Positions 57,103 to 64,000 of a stretch of DNA of 64,000 nt are shown here, in pieces. The notes under the pieces were generated by a model. That model was not told the DNA's origin and ran no database searches. It saw nothing but the letters and a program-made list of their open reading frames with translations. Position numbers and translations under genes: made by a program. Origin of the DNA: Camellia lanceoleosa (taxonomy: Eukaryota; Streptophyta; Magnoliopsida; Ericales; Theaceae); assembly GCA_025200525.1 (NCBI GenBank), contig CM045768.1:44487022-44551021 (forward strand), given 5' to 3'. How positions within the stretch are numbered: position 1 is the first letter of the stretch; every line of letters starts with the position of its first letter.

Positions 57103-57989
57103 TTAGCTTAGCCTAGCTGCCGTTTGGAGAGGATTCTTCGAGAATGGCCGGCAGTAGTGCATTATGGTTGGTGGTGGAGGTGATGATTCAGCCGCACTAG
57201 CTGCATTGGCCGCCTCTATCATCTTTTGTTGTACAGCAGTGGTGTAGGCTTGCATATGTGGTGGGATGAATGTAAGTGGAGGATTCTTGAAAAAGTCAGA
57301 GTCTGGCCCATGGTCAAGTTTCTCTACGGTAACTTTCCAACTGCACTGGAAAAATATATCCTTCGTTCCCTCCACCTGCCAGTCATATACTTTTTTTCCT
57401 TCAACATAGCTGCGATCCTCCGCCTAGGCGACTTACTTCTTTAGCTCGGTAGTATGAGCAGCACGGAGCTTGTGTAACTCAATGAGATATCTCGCCATCT
57501 TGGCCTGAACAACCTTCTGTTTATCTTCTTCTTCCTTAGCCAGTTGCTCAGCTAGCTGGTGCCTCTCGGCCGAAATGGCAGCCAGAGTAGCTTTGACCTT
57601 CGATAACTCGACCGTCTTTGCTTTATTGTTTGCAATGGCCTCATGCAGACTTTGTCGCATAACAATCATCCACTCGTGAGCAACATAGTTCTTTTACGCA
57701 GCTTGCCAAAGATGAGACGTTAGTATAAACGAACCGACCAAAAACTTAACAAGTTCAAGTAACTTGTGCTTACTAGGACGATGGACTTCGCGACCAAGCG
57801 AAGGGCCTTCAAATCAGACAGCTCCTCATGCCTCTTCATGTTCTCAGGGATGAGCAAACTCTTGGTCAAATTGAAGCCTAGGGACAGATCTTTATCTGTA
57901 TAAATGGAGTCAGCACTGGTCACAGCTCGGCCCTTGTATTTGAGTTCAAGTGCCCAAACTGGAGGGGCAGGGGGGCAAAAGGAACGCTC
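57103..57989 (-). pseudogene. Tat-2 antisense ORF remnant
   Basis: The minus strand, opposite to Tat-2 gag-pol, has three open pieces. PPVWALELKYKGRAVTSADS and NLTKSLLIPENMKRHEELSD (57990-57750) come first. A coiled-coil piece follows (LHEAIANNKAKTVELSKVKA, LAEQLAKEEEDKQKVVQAKM, 57669-57433). The last piece ends in SSPPPPTIMHYCRPF. A similar order (folded block, coiled coil, low-complexity tail) is found in the Tat-1 antisense ORF. The N-terminal part is missing because the chromovirus LTR begins at 57990. Function unknown; frames are broken. Confidence 0.65.
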
Positions 57990-59940
57990 TATAACACCCC
58001 CAAAATAAATGCAACTAATCCAACTCATAAGAGAAATGAGTATGATAGAATTGGTGTGCTTTCATTCATCAGAGTTCATATTACAAAAGATAACACATGC
58101 AATATACATTCATAAATGTTCATCCTGAATCTATAACATGTAATACTAGTTAATGATCAACAAAATAAATGCCCTACGGGCTTACATATTTCCAAGACAT
58201 TGCTTGGTTACAGCAAAAAAGAAGAGTCTAACTCAACACAACTCAGCCCTTGGCTATACAAAATAAATAAACAAAAGGAAGCTCTTGCTCCAAGTCTCCC
58301 CAAACTACTGTCTCGGTGGAGGCATGTCTCCAGTACCTAAAAATGGTTCCCAAGTAAGGTGAGCCAAAGCCCAGTAGAAACATACTAACACAATATATAG
58401 AATTAACAAGATATAAGTATGATGCACATGTTCATTGTCCTATGACAAAATCTCTATAACTCTTTCCAAAACCATGTTATACCAAACTCGCATCTCAATT
58501 CATTCGTCTTGGTTTAATAGATACATCCACTGCATTTAACTCATCAACGGAGGTTACACCTCACAAGTGTCCAACAGACGAAATCATCATATAAACACAT
58601 TCACTTCTATTTGCCATTTTACGAAAATTTCGTTCGCGAGAATCGGCACCCATGTATACAAATGGTTTTCGAGACTTTAACCCTGGATATATAGGCTAAC
58701 TTAGTTCAATGGAGTCTATCCCATTTCTTTTCCTTAAAACATGGAGTACATCTCATTTTTCTTCCCAAATATCATACATATACAATGTATATCATTCATA
58801 ATCATAGACAATGATAATGATTAAGGGATTAGTTTCAATTCGCCTAATCCATATGTGATGTCTACAACAATCATGACTATCCTCCATCGATAGCCCAAAG
58901 CAGATATTTCTAAATAGATATACAATCTCTATAACGGATAAATCATCAAATTTTCATAGGTGAGTGATTAAACAAATTCAATAACACCATTCATGTATAC
59001 ATCCTCTCAATTTCACATTTTCCATACCAATTTCATTATTTATATAAAATAACTATTCAAGACATTTTAGGGTAAAACTCCTCATTTTCCAATTATTAAC
59101 CCAAAGGCCAAAATCAACTATTTTAACCCAAGATGACCTAATATCCAAACCCCATGATCATTGTTATAACACCCATATAAAAACCCATCTTTTCAAACTT
59201 GAACCCAAACCCTTGGTTTGCTTAAAACACCCCCAAATCTAACCATTTTTACACAACAACCTATAACCAAGTTAAAACTCATATTAAGGTGTAGAGAGTC
59301 CCTACCTCAAAGAAAGAAGGCAAGCCAAGCAATAGTGAAACTTCAAGGATGCCCAAATCCAACTCTATTCGAATCAAAATGGAGATCTTGAGATGGTCTA
59401 CCTTTTTATCAAAGGGATTAGGGTGAGGAAATCACTAGAACTAGGTGAAAATGTAGAGAGAGTGTGTAAAAAGTCATTTTCGCAATCTGATATATGCACA
59501 GTTCCCTCGAGCACAAGAAAGGCTGCTCAAGTGCCAAGACACAATCAACAAGACACTCACAGCTCGAGTGCAAGAAGTGACGCTCGAGTGTGGAAAACAC
59601 AGTTCCAGTAATTTTGCAGACAATAGACCAACGCTTGAGTGCAAGAAAGGCCGCTCGAGCGCCCATCCGTTTGAGCGTAAGAAACTCTGCTCGAGCGTAG
59701 AAATTACTCTCCCAATACTTTTGTAAACCTACAAAAGTCTTGAGTGTTTGCAAAGAACCAAAATTCTGGGCAACACAAGGTTTGAAAAACAAGTGACTAA
59801 TCTGCCCAAACACAAGCACAACAACCCAAAAGCCAATTTCAAAGAGACACAAAGGAAGTAAGAGGTAAATAACTATATGAAAGCATTAAACTTGAGTTTG
59901 CAATACCACAAGAGTCGAGTCAAAATCAGGGTCGCTATAA
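57990..59940 (-). mobile_element. Chromovirus LTR (about 1.95 kb), inserted in the Tat-2 antisense ORF
   Basis: On the minus strand, TTTAAGGGGGGAAGG (polypurine tract, about 59941-59955) is followed by TTATAGCGACCC, the start. The end GGGTGTTATA is at 57990-57999; both ends look decayed from TGTCACGACCC and GTGACA. At 59500-59700 there are about eight copies of GCTCGAGCG-like palindromes. It is the 3' LTR of the minus-strand chromovirus whose pol end is at 61100-61575. Confidence 0.7.
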
Positions 59941-60143
59941 CCTTCCCCCCTTAAAGAATTTCGTTCTCGAAATTACAAATCACATTTCAAAACCATGTGT
60001 TTAAACAAATTTCCACAACAATTACAAATTAATTTTTTTACACCATGACCCATCCACCGGTCATTCAATCCCATCACACAATGAACAAGTCTCAATACAC
60101 ATCTCAATATACATTTCCCATAGTTCTAATTGATTTCAATATG

Positions 60144-60919
60144 TGTACGGGAAAGAAATAAACCTTATCGTATAATCCTGTTGATCAAGTCTGCGTTCCT
60201 TCGTACGTCGTCGCTTTATCACCTAAAAACACAAACGTGAGCTAGCCGGCGGGTGTGTGCCGAAAACCTCTCAGATGCCTAAGTCAGCAAGCTTGACAAG
60301 TAGACAAAAGCTCTGTGTATTCAGAAAACAAAGTTGTGTTACCTCTCCATAGGTGATGTTTGTGAGCTTTTATAAGTTTCGTGTGGCACAATCCTAGTAG
60401 GACTTTTTCTCCTCTATGCAGAGTCCTCCTAGGATTTATACTCCTGAAAGATAATGTTTATCCCTCAACACCCCCCTCACTGCTTAAACCAAGTGAGATG
60501 GTTTTACCATGGCCGGACTCTAATACGAGCGAAGTAAACACGGTCACGCCGAGCTACAGAGTAGACCAAACTATCACTAGTTTGGTTCTTCCTTCAATGC
60601 CCTTAGCTCAATTCTTCCTGCGTAAACCGTGGTAAGTCTAACTGAGCTAACTTCTAGCAAGGCTATAGACCGAACTAACCATACTACGTCATAACCGGTA
60701 TAAACTCAAAGTACCTTTAAACCGGTCTAACTACAAAACATCCTTCAACCGGACTAACACTAAGCTTTCCTTGGACCGGACTAACTTCTGGGCTTGGGAC
60801 CGGACTAACTTTAAACCTCTTTAAGACCGGAGTAACTTTATGGCCTTTTTACTTAGCCCTTCGTACTGAGGCCCACAACGGCCTAGCTCGGCCTAATTTG
60901 CACATAAATTACCCTCACA
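60144..60919 (-). mobile_element. Solo LTR, 776 bp, Tat-type, perfect TSD
   Basis: Flanked by ATATG on both sides (60139-60143 and 60920-60924). The minus-strand reading starts TGTGAGGGTAATTTATG and ends TTCTTTCCCGTACA, with a TATA site (CTTATAAAAG on the minus strand at about 60367-60376). The end resembles the Tat-2 LTR (CCCGTACA, and shared CCGGCTAGCTC-CTTTGT). CCGGACTAAC recurs about six times at 60690-60835. It sits in the 3' region of the minus-strand chromovirus. Confidence 0.88.
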
Positions 60920-61099
60920 ATATGCATTCCATATTTCCAAGACATATTCAATGTTTATGATAAATTAACATTTTCCAAAACTTAAACAACATATACAATG
61001 TTCATGTTAAGCTTGCGTTTCCAAAACATATTCAACATATACAATGTTCTCATAATTTAAAACGTATACAATGCTTATACTTTTTATTAACATAATCAA

Positions 61100-61680
61100 A
61101 ACCTCAATATATGTTCAAGCACCAACAAACAAGTCTGGATATTTCTCTTAGACTTCCAATTCACGCTCCCAAGTCGCTTCCTCAACCCCGTGATGATTTC
61201 ACAATACCTTTGCTAAGGAAATTATCTTGCCTCGCAAGACTTGGTCCCATCTATCCAAGACTCTCACCGATCTCTCCTCATACGAGGCATCCCCGTCTAC
61301 CTCTAAGTCGATCCAATCTAACATGTGATGGATCCGGCTCATACTTCTGAAGCATACTAATGTGAAATACGTCATGAACCCCGAAAAGTTACGGCGGTAA
61401 TGCCAAACAGTAGGCTACCTCTCTGATCCGCTCGAAGATCTCAAAAGGTCCAATGAATCGGGAGGACAACTTCCTACTCTTTCCAAACCTTATCAAACCC
61501 CATATAGGTGATATTTTCAAGAACACATGATCCCTACCTTAAAAGGCAAGGGTCTCCTTCTACGGTCGGCATAACTCTTTTGGCAACTCCGGGCCATAAC
61601 CAACCACTTATGGATAAGTGCAACTTTCTTCATCATTTCCCGACGTAAAACCCCGATATAATCAAATAGAAGGCTTTAAC
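61100..61680 (-). pseudogene. Chromovirus integrase C-terminus with chromodomain-like end
   Basis: The minus strand reads VGDHVFLKISPIWGLIRFGK, KLSSRFIGPFEIFERI, VAYCLALPP, GVHDVFHISMLQKYEPDPSH, then in shifted frames RWDQVLRGKIISLAKVL and NHHGVEEATWERE-like blocks. These are the conserved end of chromovirus integrase and the chromodomain, which targets integration to heterochromatin. Stops and frameshifts are frequent. The element is truncated at about 61680; RT and gag are absent. Confidence 0.8.
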
Positions 61681-61689
61681 AGGAGGTGG

Positions 61690-62524
61690 TGAGTCCAATA
61701 AAGCAAGAAAGATGGCCTGAAACTCATGGGGCAACAGTTGTGATGGTGGCAAAGCTCAAGGGTTTAGGGTTTTGTGCAAGAGAGAAGATGAATAGTGATG
61801 GGGGTGTTTGGCCTCTTGGGTGTATATATGGGGGAAAACCCAAAACGTGGAAACTTTTCAAATTTTTTGGATAATTGGGACAACTTTGGGGTTGCACAGA
61901 ACAAAGGAGGGAGTGCCATGTGGCATGGAGATGACGGGTTGTTAGTACAACTAATGGGTTATTAGTATGGCTAATTAATTAATGACAAGACAACCGGCAC
62001 AAGTCTCAACGACCGGCCAAAATCGATAGCTAGGTTAGCAAAGGTAATCTCAATCATGTTCAGCGCAAATGGGATTAAGGGGAAATTGAGAGGGTGATTT
62101 ACGCCAAACACTAGACTGAGCTAGAGACTACACAGTTGTGTTAGGCCGAGTTTGGGTCAACGCGAAAATGGTGTTGGGCAAGTAAAGATCGCACAGCATA
62201 TGCGCTGGGCCGTGTTGACTTGGAATGACACTTGGTGCACCCGAGCTAAATTCATCACCGTGGTTGAAAAAGCTCCAACAAGATCATCTTGATCGGGATA
62301 GCAGACAGTGTGCCCCCGTTCAACCGGCCTGAAAGAATACGGACTGTGTTGCGACCGAGCTACTAGCCGCTCGTATTCAACCCCACATTAAGGAGACTAG
62401 ATTTGATATAATTCGGCCTTGACGCCGAGCTAGCAGTCGACCAGACTTAATCCGGTACTTGGAAAGTCATAGTTGGTTTTATTTATTACCAAGTAATGGC
62501 ACAGTTGGGTGTACCACGTAAACC
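61690..62524. other. Tat-2 3' region and undefined start of its 3' LTR
   Basis: No coding region seen. The Tat-2 3' LTR must start in this interval, but its left end cannot be fixed because the 5' LTR is truncated. CCGGCC-type motifs occur at 61990-62020. Confidence 0.45.
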
Positions 62525-62948
62525 AATGGCGAGAAAAAAGGAATCCACTCCTAGTATGCGCCAATATCGTTTAGCGGTGCGAAAAATACTATTTGGTAGT
62601 TTTGGTCTCTACATGTGTAAGGAATGTAGAGAGAAGCACAGCCGCCTGTCCAATAAAGGACAGCAGAGGTAGTGCACTCACAATCTCTAAGACTGCATGA
62701 CCAGCCTAGAAAAAGAAGGTGCATACAGACAATGAGGATAAACAACCTTTTGTGATTCTCTCTCTCCAGTGCTATGCACTCTCTCTTCTCTAGGAAATCT
62801 AACTTGGCCGTCAGAGGGGCTTTTCGGCAAACCCATCCACCGGCTAGCTCGCCTTTGTTTTGTTCACAGCACGACGGAGTTCTAACGGAGCGAGACGAGC
62901 TTGGTGGTAAGGAAGTTCAAAGTGAGGTGTATATTTCTCCTCTGTACA
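62525..62948 (+). mobile_element. Tat-2 3' LTR, right part
   Basis: Homologous to 40850-41262, for example TATTTGGTAGTTTTGGTCTC, GACTGCATGACCAGCCTAGA and AGCACGACGGAGTTCTAACG. Ends CTCTGTACA at 62948, directly followed by copia gag. Confidence 0.85.
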
Positions 62949-64000
62949 ACAACTATTACCAATGCTGCTGCTACTGCTGCTAATGTTGGTAAGGATCAAA
63001 ACCCCGAGGCAACTGGCTTGCCAACCCCTACTACTGTGACTTCTATGGTCAACCCTGTTGCTACTCCTACTGTTCCGGGAGGCCCGCTCAATCATCATAA
63101 GCACCTAGAGAAGTTCATGAGAGTGAATTTCAAGAGATGGTAGCGGAAGATGCTGTTCTACCTGACTATTCTAAGCCTTGCAAGGTTTTTAAGTGAGAAT
63201 TAACCAGCCGTGGAAAAGAATGAGCAAGACAAGAAGAAGCTCATGGCTCTAGATGCTTGGAAATAATCAGACTTCATTTGCCGAAACTATGTTTTGGATG
63301 GCTTAGCAGACCCACTATTCGACGTATTTTATGTCAAGAAGTCGACAAATGAGTTGTGGGATGCTTTGGACAAGAAGTATAAGACTGAGGATGTTGGGAA
63401 AAAGAAATTTGTCGTTGGCCGATTTTTGAACTTCAAAATGGTGGACTCAAAAACCATTATTAGTCAAGTCCAAGAGTTCCAAGTAATTTTGTATAAGATT
63501 CATGCAGAGGGAATGTTCCTGAGTGAATCATTCCAGGCAACTACGCTGATTAAGAAATTACCTAACAGCTAAAAAGATTTCAAGAACTACTTAAAGCACA
63601 AGCGAAAGGAGATGACAGTCAAAGTGCTCATTGGCAGGCTTCATATTGAGGAAGACAACAGGAAGAAATGGAAGAGTACCTCTACTGTGAAATCAAATGT
63701 GGTTGAGCATGGCCAGTTCTCAGGGGGTGAAGAAAAAGCCACCGACAAGCAAAAGCTCAAAGTTGGGAGCTAGATGTGGAGTCTCCAAGAGGCCGGTGTA
63801 CAAGCCGTAAGAACCTACTTTTAGGTTCAATGAAAAGTGCTTCAACTGTGGAAGCGATGGGCATCGAGCGGTTGATTACTGCAAGAAGAAGAAACCCTAC
63901 AAAAAGAACCCTCCACAAAACAAAAGTTGGGCTCACATGGCTGAGATGGAGGATTTGTCTCAAGATGTTGACGACATGCATATGTCAGCTGTCATCTCAA
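62949..64000 (+). pseudogene. Copia-2 gag (start of another Ty1/copia element)
   Basis: The reading begins just inside gag (TITNAAATAANVGKDQN), missing only the first residues. HHKHLEKFMRVNFKRW, then in other frames NYVLDGLADPLFDVFYVKKS, ELWDALDKKYKTEDVGKKKF, MVDSKTIISQVQEFQVILYK and KHKRKEMTVKVLIGRL follow. The CCHC knuckle CFNCGSDGHRAVDYC is at about 63838-63882 and is complete. Gag packages the element RNA. Stops at 63142, 63265 and 63570 and frame changes break it. The element continues beyond the window and is of the same general copia type as Copia-1. Confidence 0.9.

Larger units (their letters stand above)
40825..62948 (+). mobile_element. Tat-2: Ty3/gypsy Tat element, heavily interrupted
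   Basis: The left LTR remnant (to 41262) is matched by 62525-62948. The primer-binding site TGGCACCATCTATGGGAA is at 41265. Gag, protease, RT, RNase H, second RNase H and integrase follow on the plus strand, then a hairpin repeat array and an antisense ORF remnant, as in Tat-1. Later insertions: solo LTR 44993-46145, solo LTR 46723-50242, Tat-3 51227-55317, and chromovirus 57990-61680 with a solo LTR inside. Reading pol across each junction confirms the nesting. All domains carry stops or lost catalytic residues. Confidence 0.88.

Overview
This is a stretch of plant nuclear DNA, almost certainly eudicot. It is AT-rich and has GT-AG introns, a lignin-type O-methyltransferase relic, and Ty1/copia, Ty3/gypsy (Tat, chromovirus), CACTA, Mutator-like and TRIM elements. 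I see no intact host gene. The window is a palimpsest of elements inserted into elements, and several insertions can be proved by reading the interrupted coding sequence across the junction and by 5-bp target-site duplications (TSDs).

Layout. 1-7690: broken copia element (protease tail, integrase, RT, RNase H, one LTR), split by a 3.2-kb solo LTR at 2699-5891. 7691-7928: a second primer-binding site and leader. 7929-10928: a second 3.0-kb solo LTR of the same family. 11680-14321: foldback MITE, an inverted array of a minute TRIM whose internal region is only 55 bp, and a Mutator-like MITE with perfect 9-bp TSDs. 16392-23126: CACTA-like ends enclosing gene-like DNA, including two exons of an APE1L-type AP endonuclease. 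24599-37981: a caffeic-acid O-methyltransferase (COMT) pseudogene whose last exon is split by an 11.4-kb Tat element on the minus strand (26471-37830, TSD GTGTC). 37993-40848: chromovirus LTR and leader.

40825-62948: a plus-strand Tat element (Tat-2) that received many later insertions: an Athila-like solo LTR (44993-46145), a third copy of the 3-kb solo LTR family (46723-50242, TSD GATGG), a pol-less minus-strand Tat derivative (51227-55317) and a minus-strand chromovirus (57990-61680), itself hit by a solo LTR (60144-60919, TSD ATATG). 62949-64000: gag of another copia element running off the window.

The most interesting layer is shared by the Tat elements. Tat-1 carries a long ORF on the strand opposite to gag-pol, with three canonical introns, convergent with pol; Tat-2 has remnants of the same arrangement. 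Between the two convergent units lie tandem repeats that fold into hairpins. In Tat-1 and Tat-3 homologous repeats keep two alternating hairpins while both stems change sequence in a compensatory way. In Tat-2 an unrelated repeat with a CGAGC/GCTCG stem occupies the same place. This suggests a structured RNA or DNA boundary between the convergent transcription units.

All assignments come from reading sequence and from memory of families. No alignment or database search was run, and every transposon coding region seen here carries stops or frameshifts.
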